Notes under the pieces: model-generated
Told to the model about the DNA's origin: nothing
Seen by the model: the letters and a program-made list of their open reading frames with translations, nothing else
The model's database searches: none
Shown: positions 1 to 11,897 of the stretch, piece after piece
Numbering within the stretch: the stretch's first letter is position 1
How the letters are laid out: every line of letters starts with the position of its first letter
NCBI GenBank assembly: GCA_015680685.1
Contig: MNCI01020452.1
Coordinates: 96,937 to 145,651 of the forward strand
DNA from: Gnetum montanum
Lineage: Eukaryota; Streptophyta; Gnetopsida; Gnetales; Gnetaceae
Length of the DNA stretch: 48,715 nucleotides
Direction: 5' to 3'
Position numbers and translations under genes: made by a program

Positions 1-458
1 TTTAGAAAAATATTAACACCAAAAAACCAAAACATCTCTTTAGAAGCTCTCATAAATAGTTTCCTTCTAAGGTACCTCAACAAGGGAGATGTAGGTTTTC
101 TTAATTCATCTAAATATAATGAGGGCTAAAATAAAAAAAATATTTGTGGAAATTTATCTAATAAAAAAGTGAAATACCATATGTTTCCACATATAAATAG
201 TAATTCTCATCAAACTTAATTATAAAATTTTAAGAATAAATTTCATAGAAATTTGTATGGATTTTCTTATTTCAATAACATTTGATCTAGGTGTACAAAA
301 CAAACTTGTAGAAACTTGGAGAAAACAAACTTCATTGATGTCTAGGCACTGACAAATTGTCTCCATTCCCATGCAAAAACTATAAATACCCAAGGAGGAT
401 CCTTACACATAATCAAGCTTTACTTAGTCATTTCTTGGACTTGTAGTGTCTAGTTTTT
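1..458. other. Single-copy-looking flank left of element A
   Basis: AT-rich sequence with no coding region or repeat that I recognise. Its right end (454-458, TTTTT) is the left target-site copy of element A. The last 80 bases contain a TATA-like box followed by a less AT-biased stretch that could be the start of a transcript cut by the insertion. Confidence 0.4.
380..390 (+). promoter_or_regulatory. TATA-like box CTATAAATACC
   Basis: A good plant TATA match 69 bases before the point where element A inserted. If the element is removed, the downstream sequence resumes at about 11903 and shows a GTAAGT splice-donor-like site at 11926. This is suggestive of an interrupted promoter and first exon, but no coding sequence supports it. 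Confidence 0.25.
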
Positions 459-1328
459 TGATGAGCGACAAGGTACCCCTACCCCCAACCATATGAATCA
501 CAAGCGTTCACGTGCAATCTAATCGAATTATACAGACTATAATTACTAAGTGCACTAGAGCTAAATAGTGTGTGCATGTTATTCATTTGTTATCTTCCCA
601 ATTCCAGTTGTGGAATGCAATTGTATGGTTAAGTGTAACTAAGGCATAAAATTTTTAGTATTTTGTGTTTTTATGGAATTACTCACCTAGAAAAAGAATA
701 AAAGTAAGAGTGATTAATTGCTAAGTAAACTATAGTCTAATCTAGCCTAACACAAGTAACCATTCCCACTTCCCGAACACATCCTGAACTTTGTGCAAAC
801 ACTACTAGGCTATCAAATGCTAGTCATTTCTAAGCTACCAAGTATCACACGTATGCTCAAAGGGGTCATGCTTGTGTATCTTAATAGTTTGCTTGATTAA
901 TCAAAATTAATTATTGTATAAATAACATTAATGTAAATTGCATGAAATAACAATATGTAAATGCATAAGAAAGAAAATCTCGAGTGCTGCAAGGAATGGA
1001 TTAAAGAGCTCATCTTTATTGCCAACACAATGGTGTGCTTAGGTACATCAATGCTTAAATAAATATCCATTCACACTTAGACCTCCTGCTATAGGCACTT
1101 GGAAAATATTCTAGCTTTCAAATGGACAAACTACAAGAGTTTCGCTACTGACTGTTAAAAACTTACTCCCAATTGTGAGCTTGGGTGTTGTATTTATAGA
1201 TCCAAGAGTAACCTTACGATATCAAATGTACGATATCACATCTTAGGCTACGATATCGCGTACCAGATATCATGTACTCGATATCGTGGCCACTGCAATA
1301 ATGGAGTGATGAAAAACATGATTTATCA
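459..1328 (-). repeat. 3' LTR of element A
   Basis: 870 bp. On the sense (minus) strand it begins TGATAAATCATG right after a purine-rich tract and ends ...CGCTCATCA. The sense layout is a short U3 (about 130 bp) with GATATC palindromes, a TATA box (CTATAAATA, 1191-1199), a polyadenylation-type AATAAAGATG near 1011-1020, and a long U5. It matches 11012-11897 along its length. Confidence 0.9.
1191..1285 (-). promoter_or_regulatory. Element A U3 promoter: TATA box plus GATATC array
   Basis: The TATA box CTATAAATA (sense, 1199-1191) is preceded in sense by five GATATC cores at 1280, 1266, 1252, 1232 and 1218, several in an ACGATATC(G/A) context. The spacing is irregular (12 to 20 bases). In the other LTR most of these cores have become AATATC, as expected from CpG decay. 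Confidence 0.7.
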
Positions 1329-3409
1329 TACCCCCACAACTAAATGAAAACTTGTCCTTGAGTATAGAAGAAGAGAGGAACAAGTTCCTTACAAAATACA
1401 TAAGGGGGTGTGGACTTATTTGATTGACATGAAGAGTGACATAAAGAAAATAGACAAATACAAAAGTGCCCAAGCATACAATATTACAATGGTGAAAAAC
1501 ATTGGGTATTCATGATAATAGGAAAGAACACCAATGAATCCAAAGAACATGCAATCCTTCTTGGTATCAAAAGAATGAGGGAGAGATAGAAGAGATCCAA
1601 CAGTCATGAAGAATCTCCTACGAGTGATATGGTTGCATCCTCCTTGGTGATGATAGTCCCACTTCCAGTCCATGCTTCCCACTACAATCACAACAAAACC
1701 AAGGATTAGTATTTATAGTGCAATAGATAATGGTTGAGTACCTTGTCTCGTTGCTGAGTTTATCTAGCCAGGTTGTGATTATGATAGATTAGTTGCTTGA
1801 TGTTGTTAGTGGAAAGACTAATGAATGGGTTAAATAAGAGAATCGATCCATACAATTTAGAAAAAGCTTAACACAACGAGTATTGGAAAGAGGGCATTCA
1901 CAACAATAAAAAGGAATTCATTACAAAAAATTTTGAAGGTGCATACAATTGGATGACATGGATAGGGTAAATAAAAAGAATTTGATTGTAACAATATCTA
2001 AGGGTAAAGAACTTAACTTAACCAAACCAAAAGATATGTAAGTGGGTCCTTCCCAAAGCAAGCACAGGCCTTTTATACCATTTCATAACTTCAAACCAAG
2101 GTGTCCGTGGGCACCATGGATGATTAATAGCTATAGAAAGTTAAGTACAAAAACCCAAAGGTAACTGACTGAGAAACCTGACACATCAAACCAGAACATT
2201 AAATCAAAACATGAAACTAGCAGTGAGGTGAGACATGAAAAGCATAGATGGATGACAAAGAGAGTGGAATGGAGTTCCTAATTATGGTCACATATAGGCA
2301 GTGAGGTGAGACATGAAAAGCATAGATGGATAATAGAGAAAGTGGAATGGAGTTCCTAATTATGGTCACATATAATCCCTTGTGGAGTTTGTGATTAATT
2401 GACTTGGTAGGATCCTTCCTCAATCCAGATCAAAACCAACCACTTTTAATGACTTCACATTGATATTCTAAGGCAATTCCATCCCCTGAGACACAAGAAT
2501 GCTCCCACAAAACAACCACCATTCCAAATTGGAGTGAAGGTAGGAAGTGATAAAGGGCCTTAGTTAGAGGAGATAAGACAAGTCTCATAACTAGTGCTTA
2601 TAGCCCTTTTATTTGGTCTAAGGGGTGTGCTTTGAATTTCCATGTTTTTTTTTTGAATGGGAACCATACCATGCAAAGACCCATGGATTTTTTGCATTTA
2701 TTTTATCCAAAGGGTGTGCTTTGAGTCCTCATCCTTTTTTTTTTGTGATGAGGACCATACCATGCAAGGACTTATTTGACTTTCTACTATGAAATGACGT
2801 GGAACAGTAAGAAGCTTATGAGAACACTCCTACACATAGGAAAATAGAAAAGCACAAAGAATATTGCATCCCTTTAAGGCCACACCCTATCCAAACCTTT
2901 GATTCCTTCCCAATTCTAGAAACTACACAAGTCACCAATTTATTAAAGTTGTATTAATGAAGAAGAGATTGCATACTTCCAAAACAAGGAAAACCATAAA
3001 GTATATGGATGGGTGGATGATGTGGAATCATTTCCTATTATATGAAAAGAAACCACATCCTAGTCATTAGTAACAACATTCAAAGTTAGAAACCAAACAT
3101 CAACAATTAAATTACAAATAAAGCATACCACCATTAAGTAGTGCATTACCATTGTGCCTACCACCTTATTAGCAGAAAAAGTAGAGACACATCAATCACA
3201 AGTAACATAACCATAAAAGAAAGTAAAAATTTAGACAATACATATTGAATATATTAACATTGGTGTAAAAAAAACTAAGAAAATACCAATAATTGTAAAA
3301 AATGTAAATACGTAAAAATAAAGATGTGAAACAAAGAAGATGAAAAAAAAAGTTGTAAAACCAAAAAATTTGTAAAACAAAATGTTCAAAAACTGAGCCA
3401 TCAAAGGTG
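1329..3409 (-). other. 3' non-coding region of element A
   Basis: About 2.1 kb between the end of pol and the 3' LTR, AT-rich, with no open frame of note. It starts (plus orientation) with the polypurine-tract complement CCCCCACAACT. Blocks of it match the same region of elements C and D, such as the 'gtgggtcctccccaaagtaggct' type block near 2040 here, 19050 in C and 17155 in D, so it is family sequence and not host DNA. A long untranslated 3' region is common in Tat/Athila-type elements. Confidence 0.65.
2221..2376. repeat. Tandem duplication, 78-bp unit x2
   Basis: The unit beginning CAGTGAGGTGAGACATG at 2221 repeats at 2299 with few differences. The match ends where the second copy diverges after TCACATATA. 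Confidence 0.9.
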
Positions 3410-4639
3410 TTAGTATGGGTGGCCATATCCCCCATGACTAAGTTGGAAGGGAGAGATTCGAAAGATTGAGCATGGTTGCCCATCTGATGAGGTGTTTATT
3501 GTGTTGTTTGACTTAGGCTCAGGGAAAGGTTTTATTTGTTGAATGTTAACTAATTTTTTCTTATTTAGGCTATCAAGTTTGTAGATGATCATGGCCCTAG
3601 ATGGAAAAGTCTCATCAATAATGTAAGGTCCTTCCCACAATGTTTGGATTTTGGTTCATTGGGGTACATGTGTAGGATTCCAATAAAGAACCTTGTCTCC
3701 TGGTTGAAACTTTACTTTTCTTATTTTGAGGTCATGGTGTTTCTTGTTGAATGCCTTATGTGTCTCATTGGATGATAGGGCCATTAACCAATTTTCATCT
3801 AGCAATTTGATACTCATTAATCATTCTTTCTATGCTAGACTTAGATCTAGGTTAAGGTCACAGGCTGTGGAGAGTGTACGAAGCTTGGATTGGGTGGGTA
3901 ATGTTGGTAGTTTTCTGTACACAAGCTCATAGGGAGAATAACCTATGGGAAGTTTCCATGTGGAGTGATAGGCCCAAAGGGCATCATTTAATTTAGTGCT
4001 CTAGTCCCTTTGGTATTTACTAATGGTACACATTAAGATTTTTGTAATCTCCCAATTAGTAACTTCAGCTTGACCATTGGCTATGGTGTTGTGAATTTAT
4101 GTTCAACCCCAAATTATTGCATTAGCTTTGAGAAAGTGGTACCTATAAAATGAGTTACATTATTAGAAATTAATGCACGAGGTACACCAAACCTATTTAT
4201 GATGTTTTTTTGTACAAATTGAGCAGCAGTGGTGGATGTACAGTTGGCAAAGGCTGATGCTTCTTCCCACTTAGTACAATAGTCAGTTGTGACTATTATG
4301 TACACCTTTCCATTTGATAAAGATGCAATGGAATCCATAAAGTTAATACCCCAAATGTCGAATGGTTCGAGAGGCTATATCCATTGTTGTGGTCCCTCCA
4401 TTCAAGTTGTCATTCCATCATCCCTTTGGCAATGCTCACAAGTGTGAATGAATTGTTGTGCATCCCTAAAGATTGTTGGCCAATAATACCCTTTGAAACA
4501 CCACAAAATTTCGAGCTTAGTACTTCTCTAACACGAAGCAGGTCCCTGGGACCCACAGACGACCACAACTACATCTGGTGTCACACATGGAAACTTCGGA
4601 GATCAAAATACTTAATTTTCACCAAGCATGCAGTCCCAG

Positions 4640-5060
4640 CGTATATGCCCAACATTCACAGCGTATACGCCTAGTGTATACGCCCGACATTCTCAGCATA
4701 TATGCCCAGTGTAGACATTCAACATACACGCCTCACATAGATGCTGCGCAGGTACAACTGATGAATACGCCCAGCATGTAATCCCCGAAGACGGCATGAA
4801 AACGGCATTGCAGAGCAAGATTTGGCACAAGGCAGTACCCCCAGCGTATACGCCCAGCACCACCAGCGTATACGCCCAGCACCATCAGTGTATATTCCCA
4901 GCACCATCAACATATACGCCCGGTGTATACGCTCAGCACATCAACGTATACGCCTAGCGTCCACAGCATCTACGCCCCAGCGTATACGCCCAACACATCT
5001 AGTGTATATGCCCAGAGTCTACGCTCATCAAATGCAGCATATACGCCCACCAAATGTAAC
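4640..5060 (+). repeat. Degenerate GCGTATACGC palindrome array in the U3 of LTR B
   Basis: Roughly twenty copies of a core (G/A)(C/T)GTATACGCC(C/T)AGC with variable spacing, including four perfect 10-base palindromes GCGTATACGC (near 4660, 4848, 4867 and 4980). Open frames across it encode a repeated V-Y-A-Q / Q-R-I-R-P pattern, which is a by-product of the repeat and not a protein. The array ends about 80 bases before the TATA box. Confidence 0.85.
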
Positions 5061-5136
5061 ATATTGTACACTTGTAAATTTTACGCTTTTTCGGTCAACG
5101 TGCCAGATGTCACCCAACCCGAGTCTAGCGTCAAAA

Positions 5137-5150
5137 CCTGTATAAAAGCC
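5137..5150 (+). promoter_or_regulatory. TATA box of LTR B (CCTGTATAAAAGCC)
   Basis: A strong TATA match in the sense orientation of LTR B, downstream of the palindrome array, fixing the U3-R border near 5170. Confidence 0.7.
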
Positions 5151-8100
5151 CCAATTTCCCATTAGATCGAGGTCGGTTGGCAAAAACATTTAGAGCACAC
5201 CAGAGAGCAGAGACGCTGAGAACCAGAGTAGAAACCTTTTACATTGGACAACTCTATACACTGAGCATACAGCCTCTACGCTGTGCCTGTAAACCAACCC
5301 ACAGTCATCCTTGCATCCACCGGGGCTTTTCGTCCGCCTTGTGTCCTAGTCACAACTGTGTTAGACCGATGCATTGTACTTTCATTCTGTAATGCCATTG
5401 TTACATTTTCTTTCCAAAATCGTTTACAATTTGCATTAATTGTTGCATGTATTCTGTTTATGCTTGTTTACGCTTATGCTCTGTTCGCACCATTTACACT
5501 GTTTACGCTCTCATTTACGCCTGTCACGTCATTTACATATAACCCAGCGTATAACACTTCGGTGTACGTTCGGGAAAATCCTTGTCTAATCCACGTGCGG
5601 ACCACTCAAGGTACTTTGCCTTCATTCGTTCCAGGTCACCCTCAGGCAAAGGTAGGGTCGTTTATGCTTGTCCAGATATCTCCTAGTCTCTGTTTCCTTC
5701 CAGCCGGGGACCGACGATTTCGAACGGTACACCCTTCCATGAGGATTTTTACGGTCATGCGTCTCCCAACATAATGGCCCCCACAAGGACCTTCATGATC
5801 ATCCTAAAGAACATGCAATTAATCTGTATTAGGTACACACCAATGTACTAGGCCATCAGGAAAAACCTTGTAAAGGTTTTCATTAATCTCCATGAAATAT
5901 TTGACCTGGTGAAGAAACTATTGTTTCTTTCTGATGTCTAGCACTTATGGCAGTTCATGCTTAAGTAGATAAGTGAGGATGGTGTCATACCATTTTGGTT
6001 CATTGGGAATTTGTGCATTAATAGCACCTACAAGGAGAGATTCATCATGGAATTGGTCAAATAAAGGGCTCTCTCTCTCCTTGTCATCCCATCTTAGTCA
6101 CGATAAGTGATTCATGACCACATTCTCCAAACCTTTACTATCTACCATTGTGAGATTGAATTCTTACAAAATCATGAGCCACCATATGACATGAGGGCTC
6201 ATCGTTGGCTTGTTCATTAGAAATCTAATGATGCTATGATTTGTATGCACAAACACTTTGTAGTCAAGCACATAGAGCCTAAACTTCTCTAAAGCGAACA
6301 CGACTACCATCAAATCCTTTTCTGTGGTGGTGTAGTTTAGTTGTGCACTTGCAATGCTCTGGCTTGCATAATGAATGCACTATGGACATTTTTTATCATC
6401 CATCTGCATAAGCACTACCCCAAAAGCATAATTTAAAGCATCGGTCATTACATGAAATAGTCTAGACCAATTTGGTGCTTGAAGAATGGGAGTTTCAATA
6501 AGCATTTGTTTCAACTGTTGCAATGCTTATTCACATGCAGGGGTCTAGATGAATGATGCATCCTTCTTCGTCAATTCTACCAATGGCTTGGCGATTTTGA
6601 AAAAAATCTTGATGAATCATTGGTAGTAGCCAGTATGACCAAGGAATGACCAAACTTCTTTGACTATTTTAGGTTGGTGGGTTATTACGTGGATGATCAT
6701 TATTTTTTCAAGATCCACCTCAAGTCCTACTTTTGAAATGTGATTCCCCAAGACTATGCCTTTCTAGACCATAAGATGCCTCTTTTTCCAATTGAGTGGG
6801 GGGTTTATTTTGACAAATATTTTTGACACCTACTCAAGATGGTCTAGATCTTGCTCGAACATAGCTCCATAGGTAGAAAAATCATCCATAAAAACTTCTA
6901 CCCCACTACCAATTTGTTGTTGAAAAATGCTAAGAACTAATTATTGAAATGTGGCTAGGGCATTGCATAGACCAAATGGCATTTGTCGATAGGCAAAAGT
7001 CCCCCAAGGACTTGTGAAAGTTATCTTTGTATGGTCCTCTGGTGCAATCTGAATTTGGTTACAACCACTATAACCATCAAGAAAGTTGTAATAGCTGTGC
7101 CCCGAAATGGTGTCCAACACTTGGTTGACAAAAGGCAATCAAAAATGATTCTTGAAAGCTACCATGTTGAGCAGTTGAAAATCAATGCACACCCACCATT
7201 TTTCTTATTTCTTTGGCATGATTACAAGATGGCTAACCCACTCACTATCTACAACAGGGTAGATGAATCCCTCTTTGAAGAGTTGTTCAATCTCCTCTTT
7301 GACAATATGTTTTAACATGGGATTCAAATGTCGCTACGGCTATCATTTCGGCTTGATAGTAGGGTTAGTGTATATTTAGTGCTAGCATATTCTTGGATCT
7401 ATCCCAATGAACTTTAAATATGACTAGGTAAAGGCTATTGACCATTTTTCCACAACTTTTATCAATTTTCTCTTTTGTTCTACAGCAAACTTGGCATTAA
7501 TGATAACCAGCCTTCCATTTTTCAAAAATATGTACTCCATTCCAGTTGGTAGTGTCTTCAATTCAAGGGGATATTGTTTAAAATTATTAGGAATTTCCAA
7601 CTTACCCCAATTGACATCATCATTTGCTCCTTCAGAGAGATAATGGTAAACTTGCTCAAGTTCATCCATACTTCCAACATACCCATACATTAGGCCCTCA
7701 TTCGGTTCCATGCATAATGTACTACTGCTAGTCTCAGCTGTCAGCCACTGGGTGCCCTCTTGTTTTGTGGTTGCTACATATAGACATCTTTGGATATTAG
7801 CTTCTAGTGCACACTGCTTGCATATAGAGATAGATGTTTACTTTACTGACTATAAATTCTACACATAATGGCACCCTGAATCGCTATATGCGATACATTG
7901 AACTCTCTTCTTCTTGATCTTTCCAATTTCATTTTCTTTTGATATTTCTAAGGAAATATCTCTAATGTCCATTTTGGCATCCATAGTACTTAGCCATGTC
8001 CTTCCCATAATAATTGGAAATTACACCTTGCGATTATTCACTTTTATTACTAGGAAATCAGTGGGATATGACCACCCACAAATGGTGGTGATGATGTCTT

Positions 8101-8500
8101 CAACTAATCCCGATGAAACAGTGATGGACTGGTCTACCAGTTCTAGCTGGATGTTGCTCTTCTTCAAGGGGGAATGGTTCCACATTGTATACATCTCATG
8201 CAAGATCAAATTAACACTAGAATCAGAGTCAAAAAGAGCTTTGCAAGGCTCATTCCCAATAATCTGTAAGTAAACTAGGGGACTCTTGGGATCAACTAAT
8301 TTTCTAGGCAAGTTACCAGCTTGAATCCAATCGAATACAGCATGTGTCAACATTATAGTATGGATTCAAGAGGGACTTTGGATTGAAGGGGACTTAGATA
8401 GAGAGTAAATAAAGGAAGTTGGAGGATCAAGGTTGCCAACCACCAATGTATTCGAGGCCTTTGATGGTTGTGAGGTCAAAATAAGGATCTCTTCTTTGTT

Positions 8501-10851
8501 CATGGTTTCAACCCACTAGATGGGTTAACTGATTATAGGTTAACTACCCTCATAGAGTTCCTTTGCTATGGTTTTGCAGGCAATTCACCCTACATGGATG
8601 GAGCAGGTGGTAGTTCTGTAGGATGTGCAGGAGTAGGTGCGAGAACAGGAGGTGCGTGAGAGTAGTAGGTGGTATCCCTCCTTGGATATGGTAATTGGTA
8701 TGTTTTAGGAGGGTAGTGGTGAGATTGGTAAGAAGCAATATGACCAGAGGAGTTCCATGGAGATAAAGGTTACTGAACATAGTAACCATAGGGATCTGGT
8801 TGCTAGTAAGGGTAATACTATCTTAGAAGTGGCAATGCCCACAATTGTGGTTGTTTCCACTACTTATACACTTTGTAAGGTTGTGGGGGAGTTTCACTTG
8901 GGTAGTACTGCTATGGTTGGTGGAACTTTTGGGGATTTCCTTGTGGATAAGACAATCTTTTGGGCATTTTCCTTTGTGCAAGTTGTGGATGTAAGGCATA
9001 CACTCTAGATTCCTACAAGTGTGATACAACTGGACAACATCCCTTAGGATGTTCATACTAGCAGACATCACATTCACCATCATCATCTGAATCACTATCC
9101 ATAGCCATCTCTATCGTAGCTATCTTACCTTTACCCTTAAATTTGGCACGTTCATCTTCCTTACATCTCTGATGCTTTTGCTCACCACCTTGCTTCTTGG
9201 ACTCTTCCACAATTTTTAGAATAGCTTGAAACCAATTTTCCATGAAGTCCCATAATTGGTCAACCTTAGTCATAATCTCTTATTACAATTTCTGGAATGG
9301 CAAGTTTTTCTGATTAACCACCTCATCTCTAGTGAATTCATCTTCATTGTCATAAAATCTAACCCCCTTCTTTCAAATAGAAGGGTCTCTATTGTATTCT
9401 TCTACACTTTCACATTTTCTTAGCTCTCCCTCCTCCTTGGCTACCTACTCAATTAATTTTTGAATCTGATGAGCACTCAACTCTATCAATCTCCCTTGGG
9501 CATAGACACTAAGGGTTTTCCTAGTTTCAGACTGCAACCCATCTATGATATGGCAAAGCTAATCAAGTTGAGAGTACCCATGGTCAGGACACCTATGTAG
9601 TGGAGAGTAGTATTGACCAATAGCAGTATCCAAGGGCTCATGATTTCCTTGTTTCCATCCTTGAATTTGTTTCCTTAGATTGAATACTTAGGAGTACATT
9701 TGATATATGTCATTGAATAGTTTCAACATCATACTCCACTACCTAATTGATTCTAGTTCCAAGGATCAATACCAACTTTCTGCTTCCTTGATGAGTGTCC
9801 TTGGAAATAATTTTAGCTTTTGCCAATAATTTTCAATATTTTGCAAAGCACATGCATCTTGAAAGGCCTAAATATGATTTTTCATATCAGCATCATATCC
9901 TCCCTTGAACCAAGGGATGTTGTTCATGTATAGCCTCTTTATTTTCTTATCCTTCACATGGCTTGTTGGAATCCTCACAGCCTCTGCAATATTTAACATG
10001 CCCCAAGTAGCAAGTAGAGGTTCATCAAGACCATGATAGTGGTTCCTACGATGTTCCCTACTAGCCCTTCTTTCTTGATGCTAGGCCTCTCTGGATTACC
10101 CACGTCTTCGGTCATGATTGTCCCAACAGTCCCTTCTATTATTCTAGTCCTATTGGTCACCTCCATCACAGTTATTTTTTCTATGGCCACGATCTAAACC
10201 CGATGAAGGAGAATATGATGATGAAGGGGAAGAAGAAGGGTAACTTGCTCTACGTTGACATCTATCATCCTTCCTTTGATGCTTGCAACCACGATCGCGA
10301 TCATGATCTCCTTTAGCCTCCTTTTCTTAACTTACATTTTTATATTCATTTTTGTCATTGGATCTATTTTGACTAGAACCTAGATTATGGATTGTAGATT
10401 GTACATTCTAGTTAAGGGCTCCTTGAACGAAGTGAAAGAGAGGAGATTCACTAAAGAAATGGTTTCCTTCATCAATTGGACCAAGTAGAGGTGGAAAGAT
10501 ATTTGATCCCTTACCCTTCATAAGCTCATGTTGATGCTCCAGTTTCCAATCCCTTAATCTTTGTGCTTCAGGGGGATGATAGTCCCTTGAGTCAGGATCT
10601 CACATCTCATATTCTCCATGAAGATGTTGAATCCCATGTCATGCAAGGATTAGTTGGAGCATTGCTGGAACAAAGTGGTCAAGTGGCAACACAATGTTGC
10701 CTTCCATATCATGCCACGACATCAGTTCATCTTGATGTAAGATGAAGGTAAAGTCTAGTACATACTCATCAAGATGAGCATATACCACCTGGTATTGTTG
10801 AGGTACTTAAACTACCCTAGGCAGAGATGGGCTCCTATGAGAAGAAGACAT
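8501..10851 (-). pseudogene. Element A gag, broken
   Basis: The first ATG after the primer site (10851-10849) opens a frame M-S-S-S-H-R-S-P that meets a stop within 16 codons, then continues in frame as V-P-Q-Q-Y-Q-V-V-Y, which matches element C gag. Charged, serine- and arginine-rich low-complexity sequence follows (10300-10000). The capsid-like part lies near 9950-9300 (A-C-A-L-Q-N-I-E region), and the C-terminal lysine-rich part (9273-9058) contains 'GKGK' then an acidic D-S-D-S-D-D-D run. The length (about 780 codons) is large for Ty3/gypsy gag and fits Athila/Tat types. Several stops are present. Confidence 0.75.
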
Positions 10852-10992
10852 TTTATGTTAGTAAATAGTGTGCAGTTTAGATTTAATTTAATGATAATAA
10901 TAATAATTTTTTTTGTAAGATTTGACTCTCAGGGTTCAAACAATGAGGTTACTAAATTTCACTAGGCTTAGATACCACACGAAGAACTACAG

Positions 10993-11010
10993 TCCCCAGC
11001 AACGACACCA
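10993..11010 (-). other. Primer-binding site of element A (tRNA-Asp)
   Basis: The plus strand TCCCCAGCAACGACACCA compares with the plant tRNA-Asp 3' end at 15 of 18 bases. All three differences are G-to-A on the plus strand (C-to-T on the element sense strand). One base separates it from the LTR end at 11012. This also fixes the element's orientation. Confidence 0.85.
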
Positions 11011-11011
11011 A

Positions 11012-11897
11012 TGATGAGCGACAAGGTACCCCCTACACCCAACCATACAAATCACAAGTGTTCACGTGCAATCTAGTAGAATTTCACAAACTATAATTAC
11101 TAAGTTCACTAGACCTAAATAGTGTGTGTGTGTTGTTCATTTGTTGTCTTCCCAGTCCCACTTGTGAATGCAATTGTATGGTTAAGTGTGATTGAGGAAT
11201 AAGATTTTTAGTATTTTGTGTTTTTATGGAATTACTCATCTAGAATAAGAATAAAAGTAAGAGTGAATAAAAGTAAGAGCAATTAATTACTAAGTAAACT
11301 ATAGCCTAATCTAGCCTAACACAAGTAACCGTTTGCACTTCCCAAACACATCCTGAACTTTGTGCAAACACTGTTGGGCTATCAAACGCTAGTCATTTCT
11401 GAGCTACCAAGTATCACACATATGCTCAAAGGGATTGTGCTTGTGTATCTTAATAAGTTGCTTGATTAATCAAAATTAATTACTGTATAAATAACATTAA
11501 TGTAAATTGCATGAAATAACAGTTTGTAAATGCATAAGAAAGAAAATCTCAAGTGCTACAAGGAATGGATCAAAGAGCTCATCTTTATTTCCAACACAAT
11601 GATGTGCTCAGGTATATCAATGCTTGAATAAAGATCTGTTCACACTTAGACCTCCTACTGCGAACACTTGGAAAATATTCTAACTTTCAAATAGACAAAC
11701 TACAAGAGTTTTGCTACTAACTACTAAAAGCCTACTCCCAATTGTGCACCTGGGCACTTTATTTATAGACCCGAGAGTAACCCTGTGATATCAAATGTAC
11801 AATATCGCATCTTAGGCCACAATATCATGTACCTAATATCATGTACTTGATATCATGGCCACCCTGATATTGGAGTGATGAAAAACATGATTTAAAA
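11012..11897 (-). repeat. 5' LTR of element A
   Basis: 886 bp, matching 459-1328. It has a 21-base partial duplication (AATAAAAGTAAGAG, near 11247-11280) absent from the other copy. The palindrome array near 11786-11875 retains only a few intact GATATC cores. The outer terminus is mutated. Confidence 0.85.

Larger units (their letters stand above)
4489..5736 (+). mobile_element. Solo LTR B inside element A integrase
   Basis: The LTR is 4494-5731 (1,238 bp), starting TGAAACACC and ending GGTACA, flanked by a perfect 5-bp duplication CCCTT (4489-4493 and 5732-5736). The flanking sequence is contiguous integrase when compared with element C near 21110-21140, so the borders are exact. There is no internal element sequence, so the copy was reduced by LTR-LTR recombination. 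It is unrelated to the A/C/D LTRs: U3 is about 640 bp with a GTATAC palindrome array, the TATA box lies at 5140, and orientation is opposite to its host. Confidence 0.9.
3410..8500 (-). pseudogene. Element A pol (protease, RT, RNase H, integrase), broken
   Basis: Read on the minus strand. A protease-like stretch at 8353-8021 has the active-site region as D-S-D-S-S-V-N instead of D-[ST]-G. RT follows at about 7320-6340 with 'FLDGYSG', 'PFGLCNA' and an intact FMDD (6875-6895). RNase H spans about 6340-6050. Integrase begins near 5950 ('HEGPCGGHYVGRR'), is split by solo LTR B, resumes at 4488, and has its core at 4338-4114. The C-terminal tail at 3640-3410 ends with the motif S-P-F-Q-x-x-H-G-G-x-G-H, shared with element C. 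Numerous stops and frameshifts mean no functional polyprotein. The spacing of domains is otherwise full length. Confidence 0.85.
459..11897 (-). mobile_element. Ty3/gypsy LTR retrotransposon A (tRNA-Asp primed, decayed)
   Basis: Two direct repeats (459-1328 and 11012-11897) bound an 11.4-kb unit whose coding sequence reads on the minus strand in the order gag, protease, reverse transcriptase, RNase H, integrase. Integrase after RNase H places it in Ty3/gypsy. The primer site matches tRNA-Asp at 15 of 18 bases, and this primer together with the long gag is typical of Athila/Tat-type lineages. The flanks are TTTTT (454-458) and TTTTC (11898-11902), a one-mismatch 5-bp duplication. The outer end of the right LTR reads AAA where TCA is expected, so that border is inferred. 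Many stops make it non-autonomous today. About 1.24 kb of its length is inserted solo LTR B. Confidence 0.9.

Noticed and set aside
4640-5060. CRISPR-like array
   Set aside because: Repeats are short, degenerate and irregularly spaced, spacers are also repeat-like, and the sequence is plant nuclear DNA within a solo LTR.
4384-5165. Open frames with repeated V-Y-A-Q / Q-R-I-R-P peptides
   Set aside because: All reading frames across the GTATAC array give periodic peptides because the DNA is repetitive; it lies in an LTR U3 with no start context.
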